Shown here: positions 47,135-59,340 of the stretch, piece by piece
Position numbering within the stretch: the stretch's first letter is position 1
Layout of the letters: each line of letters opens with the position of its first letter
Assembly: GCF_910592395.1 (NCBI RefSeq)
Contig: NC_088308.1
Span: forward strand, 6,091,001-6,155,000
Direction of reading: 5' to 3'
DNA from: Lineus longissimus
Taxonomy: Eukaryota > Nemertea > Pilidiophora > Heteronemertea > Lineidae
DNA length: 64,000 nucleotides
The notes under the pieces: generated by a model
Told to the model about the DNA's origin: nothing
Databases searched by the model: none
The model's input: the letters and a program-made list of their open reading frames with translations, nothing else
Translations under genes and position numbers: made by a program

Positions 47135-47183
47135 GCGTTTTCCTTAGTTAACAAAGTCAAGAAGAGAGTTGAAGCATTCTTAC

Positions 47184-47250
47184 CTTGTGTTACGCAAATT
47201 GTAACAAGGACGGCGGATAAAATCCAGTGAGCGTCTATTTGCAGCATCAT
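47184..47250 (-). CDS. signal-peptide exon, possible first exon of the Ly6 gene
   Basis: Reads MMLQIDAHWILSAVLVTICV then TQ and ends in phase 1 at a good donor (CACAAG followed by GTAAGAATG). This is a classic short secretory leader exon. Joined to the Ly6 exon at 28349 it would give TQG-ALLCSICG, an ideal cleavage site and Ly6 start, and a 152-residue protein. The distance (about 19 kb, with the FKRP-like gene on the same strand between) makes that link uncertain. It could instead lead another secreted protein whose exons I missed. Confidence 0.55.
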
Positions 47251-47590
47251 TCCTCCAAAAGCAGGGTTTGTCGAAAGAAACAACTATCAGCACAGCGTCA
47301 ACTAGGACTGGGTCATCTCAACCGCGAGAGAAAGCAGCTTGTGCCGCCTGATCCTATGACTGAGAGAGTGTATTCATTCCATCGAGCATGTTCCGCGTGA
47401 AGAAGAAATCGCGGAAACTATATACCGCCCATCGCGGAAACTGTATCGCCCGCCAGTCTTAGCGCTCTCGCTGGGCTCGCCTTCTTCCACAAGAGGAAAT
47501 CAATCCAATTTGATTAGACTTGCTAAATTTCTTGGAGAAGCTTCCTTTTGGCTTCTCACATGTGCCATATATAAAACATATTTTATTCAA

Positions 47591-47835
47591 AGGAAAATAT
47601 CATTCTTAAGTTTCTGTGTCTTTAGGAAGTAGCCCGCGTACTCAGCTTCCATCAAACGAGCATTGACGTAAACGGGCAACAGGGAGTTTTCGCAAAGCCC
47701 CGGAAACGTTAACGCGTGTTCGAGCTCCTGATCATGATGTCGAACAATGTGACAGGCGTTCGCGTTGGCCTTTCGGGAAATTTGCGAAAACTCACAAGAA
47801 TCAAGCGAATTACGCGTATGACATGTATTGCCCAA
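47591..47835 (-). CDS. possible coding exon, unknown
   Basis: An 82-codon minus-strand frame ending in a stop shows coding-like third-position use and no low-complexity sequence (for example ACHIVRHHDQELEHALTF). I recognise no domain, no acceptor is obvious, and it may be chance. Reported only because its composition differs from the flanking AT-rich DNA. Confidence 0.2.
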
Positions 47836-48355
47836 GTTCTTGGAGATGGTTAATTTGCATTCGGCTTCAATTGAAGATAATAAAACAGTAATGGGGGAAC
47901 ATAAAGACTGTTACACCGGGATACGAAAGCACCACTTTTTCCCATATGTTGGACATTCAGAGCCCTTTGTTTATAAATTTTTTATTCGACATATCTGCGT
48001 TATATACATAGACAGACACCAATGTTTAAGTAAGTTTGAATTTCGTCATGAACATATCTAGCGTTGTTTTAAGTTTTTTCATTGGATAACATATGAATAC
48101 ATGTATCAATTAGCGATCACCAAGTAACGTAACGAGAACACATCAGCCTGTTACAATTGCAACCGATTAGGTGACATCGTCCGATTAAGTGACCCAACCG
48201 AAAAAGGGACACAAGGTTCAGATCGCCATGTTGAATACCTTGAGAATTTGTGTGTGGTTGCCACTTTGATGGAAGCCCTATGCCAGCAACAAAGCATGGT
48301 CAGTCGCACTGAGTCAGTCCCTTTCCACATTGCTGCAAATAAATGTCAATGGTCT

Positions 48356-49108
48356 TCACGATATTACACATAACCATTTGAACCTTTTCCTTTTCTTGAA
48401 CCGTTTGCCGTCCGTCTTGATCAGAAAATCCGCGGAATGCGCCCTACCGCAACGTCTAGTCCGCATGGAGGTAACACTCAATGCACATGGACGTGAAAAC
48501 GTTTCTGTCGGTGTTATAGAAGCGTCTATGGACCGATCTATAGATATTGAATTGTCTCTGTTCCGACGCCGTATTGCGGCAATCGCTTCAATGAAGATCT
48601 GATCCAGGCGGTCGTTTTCCGAGGCAGAGCATTCGACGTGAGTGTTTCCCCATTCGATGGAGATTGTAGCGTCCCGGAGAACATCAGACATGGTTGGAGG
48701 ACCGCCGCGTAGGTCGACTTTGTTACCAACAAATACAATTGGCGCCGACTCACCTCGCAACTTGAGAATCTCATTCCGGATATTACAGACTTCGTCGAAT
48801 GAGGAGAGCTCGTTGACGGAGTAAACAAGGACGAAGGCGTCCCCTTTCTTGAGGTAGATCCGTTTCATTGCCGGAAACTGATACGAGCCTGCAGTGTCAA
48901 AAATATTCAGTATAACTTGTCGTCCATCCGCGTCTAGAATTTCCCTGTATACCTCCTCTACTGTTGGGTTATACTCGGCCATGAACTCGTTGCGGAAGAA
49001 CATTGAGATGATAGAACTTTTACCAACACCAGCTCCGCCCATGAACATGATGTTTGAGGCGACAGGCAGAGAGCCCTTGCGTTCGCTCTCGTACGCTTGC
49101 TTCGCCAT
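48356..49108 (-). CDS. RasD/Rhes-like small GTPase
   Basis: Single exon, 250 residues, starting at the ATG at 49108. The G-boxes are visible: P-loop GGAGVGKS (24-31), switch I Thr49 (NPTVEEVYR), DTAG (71-74), NKVD (129-132) and CSASE (about 159-163). The C-terminus is polybasic (KRFKKRKRFKWL) and ends CVIS, a CaaX farnesylation signal, so it should be membrane-anchored. After DTAG the catalytic Gln of Ras is missing (DTAGSYQFPAMKR), and FPAMKR plus the long basic extension resemble Dexras/Rhes-type GTPases, which have low intrinsic GTPase activity. The subfamily call is inferred from these motifs. No intron is needed; the frame is complete. Confidence 0.85.
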   Translation of the reverse strand: MAKQAYESERKGSLPVASNIMFMGGAGVGKSSIISMFFRNEFMAEYNPTVEEVYREILDADGRQVILNIFDTAGSYQFPAMKRIYLKKGDAFVLVYSVNELSSFDEVCNIRNEILKLRGESAPIVFVGNKVDLRGGPPTMSDVLRDATISIEWGNTHVECSASENDRLDQIFIEAIAAIRRRNRDNSISIDRSIDASITPTETFSRPCALSVTSMRTRRCGRAHSADFLIKTDGKRFKKRKRFKWLCVIS

Positions 49109-49179
49109 GTTAGACTTAAGTTCGATTCTTTTGCAAATAACTTGCTACAAGAAAGATCGAATATTAAAACTGTTGTAGG

Positions 49180-52100
49180 GACTGTTTGGAGCTGAGCGGA
49201 TGAGCATGACCCTTCGAGTTGGCCAACAACACCTACATTTCACCTGCTAACGTTCACGTCTGGTGTCAACTCACTAAGTGCGGTAATAGTGTTGACGATA
49301 GCGCACCAGTCTTAAGGTGTCACCTGCCTTGACAAATGTTCACGTCTCCTGTTCAAGAGTTAATGACAATCGGTCCATTTCACAGTGTATATATGTTTTG
49401 TAACAGTCTTCTTAGACCAGGATTTTCTAGCATATCTTTAAGTTTTTAAAAAAAAGGCTGCCAAGACAACGTTTGGAAGTTGTTATAACGCTTTTCCAAG
49501 TCAGCCCTGCTCCGAGCGCTGTCTGCATCCCGGAGTGCTCCGAGAATGTTAGGGAGCATAGGCACAATCCCATACACTTTGGATTAACTAATTCACGGAA
49601 CCTCGAAGTACATGTGTGGTTATGCAGTGCATATCGAAGAATCGGAGAAAATACGATTTGTGATACATGTATGTCTTGAGACTATCAAATTTTAGTTATT
49701 TATTTAATTCAAACATTGAATTGAATTTTATGTATACATGTAGATAGAATGTTGTATCGGCAGCTCAAATTGAGAGGTCCAATCGATTTTTAATCGATAA
49801 GTTCGCAAATGATTGAGTATTTCTTCAGTATTTACAGGTGAATGTGGCAGTAACCATGTAGCAGTTTATAAACATGTCGCTGAAACGTATTGCCCTTGAC
49901 CAGAAAAACATTAGTACCACTTGGTACTATAGAGGGTGTTTATAGAGGGTGTTTATAGGAACATGAATACCTGTAAGGTGGCGATATGAGACAACATCAA
50001 GGATTCACCTATATTTAAGTATTTTTTGTTGACAAAACTAACGTACGGATTTACTTTAATCACTGCAAAATTGTAGATCTTTGATTTGGATCCGATCAAG
50101 AAGAGGGCCACTCTTCCGTCCGAAGCATTTTCATTTTTGTGAGTACCCCCGGCTTTGGGCTGAATTAAGAAATGGCATTGTTTCTTATTGTTCTTCTGGT
50201 GTTGACAACAGCATTACAAGAGAAACGTCTTTGATATCTTTAAGATTATTGAGAAATTGCTAATAAGGCCACAACGGACAGAATCATGCGATTCCCTCCG
50301 AAGCAAATGCTATAATGTGAAAAATCGTCTTCTTTAACTTTGTAGATGTCGCCAGGATCGTCATATCAATTTCCCTTTTCCACTCTTCTCATAAAAATCA
50401 AAAAGATACCTTATAGCATGTCCCATTTCGACTCGCTCCTGTGTGCAGTCTTTTCATACATTGTACTTGCTAATACATGTACATGTAGTTTTAACGCCTT
50501 CTGGTCGTTTTCTGAAGAACGCTTGACCAGACCTTCGATCTGGATCCATGATATTTCAGAGTCATCAATAAGTCACCATTAATCCTAAACCAAACATCAG
50601 ACATCATCTCTCTATATTGAAAACAGTTCTTCGGGTTATACCCAATAAACAAGAGACTGTGGGGTAGACATATCCATAGCCTATGACTCCTTGCTCATTT
50701 AGCGATCTTACTAGCGTGTAGGGACTACTACAAGAACGTCAATATAGTAAAAAAAGCTCTTGGAGGATAACCATAAGAACTATCCTCAAATTCCGAGTAA
50801 GGCCGAAGCCGAGCACTCGGGAATATTCGTGATGTGCATTTGGATCTTCTACGCAATATACCAATTAGAGGATTCATCTTATTTATCTTTTTTTACGTGA
50901 CATTCTAGACGGCAATCTGATTTACATTATGATAGTAGTTTTCATAAGGGCTTAAAGTATCCAGCACGTGCTCTTTTATTAGTAGCCAGGCTCATTTGTA
51001 TTTCAATTAAAGCCTCGCCCTCGGGCTTAGTGTGGGGGTAGTACTGGAAAATGACTGGTAATAATTCACTCAGCAGCGTCCGGCTTATTCGTCCGCGATA
51101 CTTGCTAAGAATGCACTTCTAGTAATGAATTCGTTCATATTCCATCTATCCAACTTGTGTTATTTTATAAACAACTGCTACTTTGTCATTCTGATATTCT
51201 GTCTGACGCAATATTGGACTTATCTTTTCCTTGTAGGCCGAGTGTCTCGTATGAGTCAAGCTGCTTCATGACATTTACTAGCCTTTCTCTGTAAGAAGGC
51301 CATAAATGAGTTGCAAGCAAAACAAAAGACTACAGTTATTATTAGTCTCCCCGGCCTTTTAAGTCGTAAAAACAAGAGAACAGGATAAAGCAATACGAAA
51401 ATCTGCATTCATGGATACGGGCACCCTCGTGAAATCACCGTAGTCTTGAAAGGTAAGCATGATGTTCTCCGTGATTTAAAGGGTAACTCGTGTCAAATTT
51501 CACCATATAATGTTTTAGCTGTTTTTGACAAATGACTACGTCACTTTCTCATAAATCGGTAAGGATTTCGAATCGAAATGCACATTTTCTAGAAATTGAT
51601 GGTTTGATCCCGCCCGGACGGCTCGCTTCGATGCCGTTTTCGTTGATGACGTCACAACATGAACATTTTCGCGGTCGCGGTGGTTTACATTCAGCGATTT
51701 TATAATAAATCTAATCGAAAATGGAAAATTTGAGATTTACATTTGTGATCAACAATTAAAAACGGACGTATTTCCGCAAAGTTGTAAATCACATCATAGT
51801 ATCACTTTAAAAATATCAAACTTCCAAACGGTATTTTAGGAGAAATATGAATGCCGGCGAAGTCCACTAGCTCTTTTTTAAATAAAAACGAAAATACATG
51901 TACAATGTACATGTAAGTCACAGTTTTAAAGCTAGATTGCGCATTCTACTGAATCGAATAAGAATGTATTCAGTGATATTGACATTATCATTATAGAACC
52001 TGTTTGCATTTGATAAGACCCCCTTTAGGAGGGGCTCTTAAGATACACGTGTGTGCGGGAGTATATAATGTAAATGAAGTGAAATAAAGAGAGTAATTAT

Positions 52101-54150
52101 TGTATATCCAACAAACAATTTTTTTTGGTTTTTCAAAATGGCGCTGAATAAATAAATCAGACCAGTTGTAGCGCTGAATTATAAATCAGACCAGTTGTAA
52201 CAGGTTACGAGAACATCTAATTTAAATCTTCATGGGAATTCGCTACATAGGCCTATGCCTAAGAAATTGGCCAATTATATTGATATTTTTATTAGAGAAA
52301 TATCCGTCATAAATAATGACAGAAAAGGTGGTTTTATATCAATTTTGTGTCGACATGGTCGAGGTCACGTGACATAAACAAAACAATCGCACACACCCGT
52401 CCAAAAAAGGCACTTTAAGAAAAACAAATACGTTTTCCCTGCTTAAAACCACACTGACGACGAAGTTACATTGGTCTACTGCCCAAATCTGAAGTATCAA
52501 ATTGAATCACAAACTAGAACTAGCTCTACTCAGCTATAGGCCTAGTTGCGTGAAAAATTCGGGTGAGCGGCGTACATTCTGCACCCTAGCGGCCAATAAT
52601 TAAACTACTTTCAGCCGTCTGCTCCGGTCTCGTTAGGGAGTTTTTCCCAAATGTACGCGATGATGACGTGCCCCATTAACATGACGTAACATCTATTTTA
52701 AAATGCGTTTCCAAAGTGAATGCATGAGGACAACCTATTTGTGTCGTATATCACTGGAAACGCCCGATTCCCGTGAATAAGGACAATCACAATGACGTAT
52801 TATATTACCAAAACAAAAATGTGTTGGAAGGAATGGATGGTCCCATCGCACCCCCCCCCCCTCCAGCAGTATGACACAGAAGGGCTAGTTGACTGTCCAC
52901 CGGGGGGGTTTGGGGGGAGCTTCCCCCCAACGCACTGGTAAAAACCTATGTCGACGGAGGGGGGTTTGGGGGGTGTCCCCCCCATTGTAACAGCTGTAGT
53001 TGTTAGAGCTTGCACTTAACATATGCTCGTAGGGGGGTTCGGGGGAGCTCCCCCGACCTAAAGGGGGGCTCACTAAGTCCTTGACTTTACATATTAGATA
53101 TGGGTTATTCGACGGAGTTAGTAAAAAAAACCTACACTAATCAAATGAAAATGGTTGGCAGCGATGGACCTATTCATATAGCCATTGAATACATGTCTCC
53201 ATAAAAAATATTATGTTCAGCACATAATCCATATATTCAATTCGATAAACATGTGCATGCATTCAATATACTGAACTGCAACCCGCCCTTAATTACAAAG
53301 ATGGGCGAATCAAACGCACGCACAATACTCCGTGAGGAGAATCCAAATAACGCACTGAATATAAACAATGAGACATCGGGACAATATTTGATAACACTAT
53401 GCCAATGTTATTGGACACGATTGAGCGCCATCAGTTAATGTCGTTCTTCTATTCCAGGTCCCTGGACTTTATCTCTAAATGGAGAATATTTCTGACTTTC
53501 AACTGATAGAAATGAATTTTCGTACTGGTATAGATGTTCTCGTTCCAAACGCGGACTGGTGTTGGAATGACAAAAGGAAAGATACGGGCAACTACGTAAC
53601 AAAGAAGATTATTTCTAACTGACAACTGATTTGCTGCAGTTTCGCACTAGAAGCTTTCGTTCGATACGCGATCGGATGTGTGCCCGGGAATGATAGAAGG
53701 ATAGAAGGAGGCCACTGCATAGCAACGGATGACCTGTGTTCAGTGTCCGAAACTTGTTGAACCTCGTGATTGATACTTATTGTGTTAGTCATAAGTCGTG
53801 ATGAGAATGTCCCAAATTCAAGCACAGACACTACTCGCATTATCACAGGAGAGCAACATATTGGGCAGTGTCAACAACTTGAAGATATGGCCGTTCAGAA
53901 TGAATTCTAATGGTTATCGGAACGGTATCTAGTCAAGGACCATCTCGTCTTTCTGTTGAATCCATAGGAACACCCATGGCATCCTCTCGGACGTTCTTCA
54001 TCGCAATGCGTCAAAAGCCGATCTTTAACGGTAAGGCTAACGGTTTAAGAGCTTTAAATTACAAGTACCAGTAAACATTAAAGGTGCCTTACTGGAATTC
54101 GCGAATAACTAACAGAACATTTGGTCCTTCCTTGTGGAACGGCAGAATCT
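49180..54150. other. intergenic stretch, no gene seen
   Basis: Contains a small tandem duplication (TAGAGGGTGTTTA, about 49931-49960) and a G-rich block at 52845-53065. A possible leader acceptor for the downstream GPCR (TTCTATTCCAG ending at about 53458) is visible. Open frames are short and overlapping. Confidence 0.45.
52845..53065. repeat. poly-G/poly-C repeat block with G-quadruplex potential
   Basis: Runs of 6-9 G or C are arranged in three or four units of the type GGGGGGTTTGGGGGGAGC followed by TTCCCCCC, so each unit can fold as a hairpin or as a quadruplex. Such blocks are error-prone to sequence and may be copy-number variable. Confidence 0.7.
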
Positions 54151-54151
54151 A

Positions 54152-56832
54152 ATGGCTTATCTGGACTATGGACCTTCCTGTTCAACAGAAAACTGCTTCA
54201 ACACAACGGATGAACCAGTGACTTTCCTCGTTGTTAACTCCGTAGGCCTACCGACCTGTATCGTCTGCTGCGTTATGCTCACCTTGACCCTCATCTTTGG
54301 ATTAACCGGAAGTGTCCTAGTGATCGTCTGCTACGCTAGGAACAGAAGCCTATGGACCAGCACCAATGCTATCATTGTTAACATCAGTATTAGCGATATA
54401 CTGATGTATTCTCTCGGTGTCCCGTTAGCCATGGCAGTCATGGTTCTTAACCTATACGGTGTGACCCCAGGGGTGTTAGCGTGCCGAGTTCAATCATTCG
54501 GCTCTTCCTTGTCGAATATAGTGACACTTTTGACCTTGGATGCCGTGACCTTGAACAGATACCTAGCAGTGGTTCACCCGTTTGCGGGGTAAGTATACAC
54601 ATTGGGCAGGATTCCCAGGAAGAACATTTCCATTCGCAATGATCCAGATTCCCTTGAAAATTAAACACAAGAAACAATTTACGCTAAAGAGCAAAATAAG
54701 TTGCGAAATTACACATAAATACACATTAATGGTTTTAATTAGCCAAACTAAGAAATTATGACAATAGACTTCAGTCGAGAAACGTACAGAAAAGTCAGGA
54801 CTTTCTTTTGAGAAGTCGTCTGTTGCAAAATTCGTTTCAGCTATTCAGAAATTTATCATCAAAAACCTGTGGATGGGCGTGTAATATTGTGTTACATTCA
54901 AACAGACAGTCACCTTGTGACACAGGTGTATTTTTTATTAGCAAGTTCATGGGACGGTGTGAATAAGTCAGGTCAGTTCAACGTGTGATATTTTTCCGTC
55001 ATAGGTGACAGTCTACTAGTCTATTAAACACTTAAGAGTAAGTACTACAAAAAATTCTAACATTGCTTAAGAAATTTATCATCAAAAGCTGCGAATTCGT
55101 TCTACATCCCTATATAGGCAGTCACCCTAAATTTTATTAATCTGAACTGTTTTGTGCTTGATGGTCACTTCAGGATGTGCTCGTGTCCTCTTGATGCCAT
55201 GCACAGAAACCTTAGGTTTTTAAGTAAACTTATCCCAATAGTAATATTAAGGCAGCGAGTTGGACTAAAAAGCAATCAAATACACTGCAACATGCCCACT
55301 CCCATCGATAACTATCTACTATTGTTAGTTTACCTCTCAAATATTATTACCAGTTACCGTTTATGATCTGCGATTAATGGGGGTACTTACTGGTTGTCAT
55401 GGTTATGACAGCTAGAGCAAATACCAACCCTCAGTGGTTCGGGTGGTGAAAACCATCAACATATCCGTCCCACCGAAGCCGGTCTTAGTGCCCGAGTCCC
55501 TCAAGCCAGCTGCCATCCATTCCTGCCTATCGCAAAAATAATGTGACCAGCTGTCCCAGAAGTCGGAACCTTAGGCTAAAGACAGATATTGAGTATTTGT
55601 CATGGGCTGATTTTGATTTCGATTTTTTTCAAAGTACTTTTAAAATGATGATAACACTTGTGAATTGCCTGACAATTGATTAAGATATTCAGAACGCACC
55701 ATTCGTTCAGGTTTTTGAGAAAAACTCATCTAAATATTTAGCAACCCAATAAGGAAATCATTATTAACATCAACATTCCATATGATTAGATGTTTCACTC
55801 GACTATGATAACTTCCGAACAGGTGACAGTCAGCGAGATATCTCACATTTTTTTGCGATTTATATTGACTCATGTATATATGCAATAAGATGGCCATCAT
55901 CGACCTCCTGAGCTGTTGCTTCCCCTTTCAGGTCAAACGGCTGGACAAAGCGACTTGACAAAGCGCTAATAGCCCTGTCGTGGATCATCGGCCTACTTGT
56001 TGCTGGTGTCGAAGCAGCTCTACCTAACTCCACATCTCATTTCTACGAAATATGCCTACTACGCGAAGGGACGAAGTCTGACCGAGAATCTCTTCAGCTC
56101 GTTAGCGTTTTACTTTACGTCATGATGCCACTCGGATTTTTCTCAATGTTGTTTGTTTCGGTGGCTTATATGAGGATAGTATGCGTGGTCCGAAATCACA
56201 AACGGAAAGTAAACTTTGAGACATCTCGGAGTCATTCGCCGGTTTCGGTAATCAGTCAGAATGAAGGGCAGAACGGGGACATTTCTGGTCGTCCTGGGAT
56301 GTCTCATCTTCCACGACTTTTGCCAGTGTCGAGCGCACCGCAGCAGCCAGAGCGGAGCGCTTCTCTCCCGAATCAAGTGCCTGATAATGAAGATCTTGAC
56401 AACAAACAATTGAGAACTAGATTAGGAACGTTAGAGATACCAGACGACTCACCATTTCCTTTTATAAATCCGCAATTATCAGAAAATTTGGCCATTGTCG
56501 GGAGGGCCAAAAGCCATGAAGCGTGTGGACGTTCTCCTCGGCGGAGCTTTAAGCACAAAGATAACATGCAAGCCACTGCTTCGAAGCGATCTTTGTACGT
56601 AGTCATTGCTTTCCTCTTCGCTTGGCTTCCGTTGCCGTCAATGATAGTTGTAAGTTGGTGCTTTCCAGAAAGAACTCGCGTGATAGATGAGACTATCATT
56701 GTATTGTATTGCATCATGTTGTCATCTCGACCGGCACATCCGTTCCTGTATGCAAATTTCTCGAAGGAATTCCACAGGGAATTTAAGAAACTTTGGGGCT
56801 TGTTGACAAAACGAATCGCTACAGTTAAGTGA
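54152..56832 (+). CDS. class A (rhodopsin-family) GPCR, orphan (2 exons)
   Basis: Exons 54152-54588 and 55932-56832 join in frame across a 1.3-kb GT-AG intron, giving 445 residues. An in-frame stop at 54110 and the first ATG at 54152 set the start. The N-terminus is short and carries an NTT glycosylation site. TM1 (GSVLVIVCYARNRSL), TM2 (NISISDILMYSLGVPLA) and TM3 ending LNRYLAVVHP are clear; the DRY motif is NRY. The intron splits the second intracellular loop. The third intracellular loop is long (about 150 residues, Ser/Pro-rich). TM6 has FLFAWLPLP and TM7 ends HPFLYANFSKEF in place of NPxxY. The ligand is unknown; the NRY and HPFLY variants resemble orphan and moody/Tre1- or melatonin-like receptors, but that is a guess. 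Confidence 0.87.
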
Positions 56833-57764
56833 GAAGTCATTTTTAGCTCGCCTTAACTGGTGAGCCAATATAAACCCAAACGATTTTATTATCAAAAGCT
56901 GAAGTTGAAACCATCTGGTATTATTTCCCAGGCAGATATGCAACCTTATATTATGGTATTTTTCCAAAAATAGATACTGTGTTTACGGTCGCATGCACAC
57001 ATGTATGCAATGATAACACTATTTCAATAAGTTCAATCTGTTACTTTCACATCAATACATTTAAACCACTCTCTTACTGCGAATTGAAAATAAAGTTTTC
57101 AATCTGATTACCCGAGTTAAAAGGAAAAACATCACGTGGTTTTCGCGGATACAGCTACCCTCGACTGGCTGAAAACCCCGCTAAGAACAGCATTTTTGGA
57201 ACTCTGTATCTCTCCATAAGAACAAAAGTCGACGAGGGTGGATCACGTTCTTCTTGATTTAGCGTTGACACTGTAATAGGTAGGTACGCGAAGACCCCTA
57301 ACTTTATATTCCAAAAGGCCAGTATATGTTTGGACTGTCCTTTTCAGTGTGACACTAAATAAAACGGCTACGGGACTTAACAATAGACTCGTTTGAATCT
57401 ATAACAATTATGGACAGAAGGTTATATAGAATCTCTATAACTATGCGACAGGAACGTTTAGGGTGACCTCCAGGCGAACCGATTGAGATGATACGAATAG
57501 GATTAACATGACTGTACATTATACTTAGCTGCTTTGATCTTACAGTGATATCTGTCAATGTTTATATGCCAGAGGTTCTGCGTCGTCCCTTATTCAGCGC
57601 CGTACTCACAAGGCAACTGACAAAAACTGTCCTCTAATTTTTGGTAATGAAAAACTAAACTTGTTTCGCATTTATCTATAGTGTGGTGCTAATAATGATA
57701 CTCTTACATGTAGTTTTTATGATGTTTTTTCACGTCCCTCTCTATTCTCTTTGATGACCAGAGA

Positions 57765-58850
57765 ATGATGCGATATCGGCATCCCTGCAGACAGATCTTC
57801 CGGAGAAACTTCGGCTTCCTCGGTCTCCTCCTTCTCTGTGTAAGTCTGTCGGCTTTCACGTTATTCATAAGAACAGAATGGATGAAAGAGCCCGTCCATT
57901 TAACTGAGCGGCGGAAGCGGTTCTTATTGGATGAAAGCGACATCAAGGAATACCATCTGAAGAGTACCAGCGAGGAAGAACTAGGGACCATTTTTATACC
58001 CTACCGGGGCAAAACAGCCAGAAAGGGCAGGATGAATTCTGGGAGAAAGCCATCAACACGTATTGGTCCAACTGAACCAAGACGAATCGTTTTCTTTTCA
58101 TACGGTGATGATCTATCGTCAAAATTGACGGATTTCTTCGCAGTGCACCCCGATGTGTTTCTGATGCGTGGTACATTCGCGAATGAGAATAACTTTGAAA
58201 CATCCCTCGGAGGATGCACGGCTGCTGCCTTGGGAAAGCTTACATCGCCGAGGGTGGATAGATGTAGGAAAAGAAGAACCTGCCATTCGCCATCAACGGA
58301 AAATCTTGTTAAAAAGTGCAGGGAACGCCCTTATCAGATGTTCCAAATCACGGCTTCTGACATGACGAAGAAATTCGATTGGGTTCCTATCGTTTGCAAA
58401 CTCACTAAATCCGATGAAAACCTGGTAGTCGTTCATTTGATGGCTGAGCCTCTGGATATTGTTTACAATCGGTTGGTGCATCAATTGACATTAGCAAGGC
58501 GTGATGAGTTGAATAACAACGATACCGCTTCGGCCTTGGACGAGGGGAAGAAACTCTGCATTCGTATTCGCGGCGATCTGTCTTCACTACACAAAGCCGG
58601 CTGCAGCGGGGAGAAAATTAAGTCGTTTTCTGTGAAAAACATCATTCTAAATCTTCCAGACAGTTGGTTGGAGCTCCATAATTACATTGGAACGTATGTT
58701 GATGACCGTACAAATGATTTGTTGCAAGAGAATAGTATAGCAGAGACTTTGAAAGCCCGATTACATCGGATGCATTCGACGAGGCATCATCTATTTCCTG
58801 AAACGTTTGTAAAGCACTTAAACGAAGCATGTGGTGGTATTGAAATATGA
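57765..58850 (+). CDS. divergent carbohydrate-sulfotransferase-like type II membrane protein
   Basis: Single exon, 361 residues. A basic cytoplasmic N-terminus is followed by a TM anchor (about 17-34) and a lumenal domain. RRIVFFSYGDDLSSKLTDFF then AVHPDVFLM (about 105-135) aligns with the start of CHST-type sulfotransferases, where the PAPS 5'-phosphosulfate loop is normally R(S/T)GSS. Here that loop reads SYGDD. A LVVVHLMAEPLDIVYNRLV block (about 221-239) takes the place of the 3'-phosphate site (usually RDPRA). Family members sulfate glycosaminoglycans in the Golgi. Both cofactor-binding motifs are degenerate, so activity is doubtful. The family call rests on topology and the HPDVF-type motif and is moderate. 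Confidence 0.6.
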   Translation: MMRYRHPCRQIFRRNFGFLGLLLLCVSLSAFTLFIRTEWMKEPVHLTERRKRFLLDESDIKEYHLKSTSEEELGTIFIPYRGKTARKGRMNSGRKPSTRIGPTEPRRIVFFSYGDDLSSKLTDFFAVHPDVFLMRGTFANENNFETSLGGCTAAALGKLTSPRVDRCRKRRTCHSPSTENLVKKCRERPYQMFQITASDMTKKFDWVPIVCKLTKSDENLVVVHLMAEPLDIVYNRLVHQLTLARRDELNNNDTASALDEGKKLCIRIRGDLSSLHKAGCSGEKIKSFSVKNIILNLPDSWLELHNYIGTYVDDRTNDLLQENSIAETLKARLHRMHSTRHHLFPETFVKHLNEACGGIEI

Positions 58851-59340
58851 AGCAAGCTTTATTAAAGTGTTTTGACTTGTTTATTTGCAGATCGAGAGCC
58901 TCGACAATGGTCGCTCATCTCATTGCTTTCTTTAAGGTTTGTTGATCGTCCCGAATAAGTATGCAATCCAGCGAGACACGTTTACCCTGCAGGTAGTAGC
59001 TGAATGCTGATGTCATCAGTCCACAGAGAGTCGGAAGATATTCCAAAGCCTCATCATTGAAATATTTTAAAGTCATATCACCATTATATCGACCTATTGA
59101 GTTTCATTTTCTAGTGACACTTGACAGTTTTGTTCGAGTACAGTGAGGTGACGGGTACAGATGATGACCGTTGTATCGACCTACTATACTTGAAAGTTTT
59201 GTACGAGTATAAACAGTGAGATAATTGGTACAGATCGCCCGCATAAAGGCACGATTTTTTCTTGCACGCGATGGAACATAACAGTTAATAAGAATGGACA
59301 ATATTGGTCAACGGCTCCTTTTGTAATCGCTGCAACCATG

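Larger units (their letters stand above)
39786..47183. other. long stretch without a supported gene
   Basis: No exon passes both splice-site and protein checks. It contains a short direct repeat (GATGGTCCCCTAATTCCAGA at about 43138 and 43198) and two MITE-like copies near 45505-45625 and 46916-47134. A donor-ended frame at 41374-41400 on the minus strand is not extendable. It may be intron if the signal exon at 47184-47250 belongs to the Ly6 gene. Confidence 0.45.
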
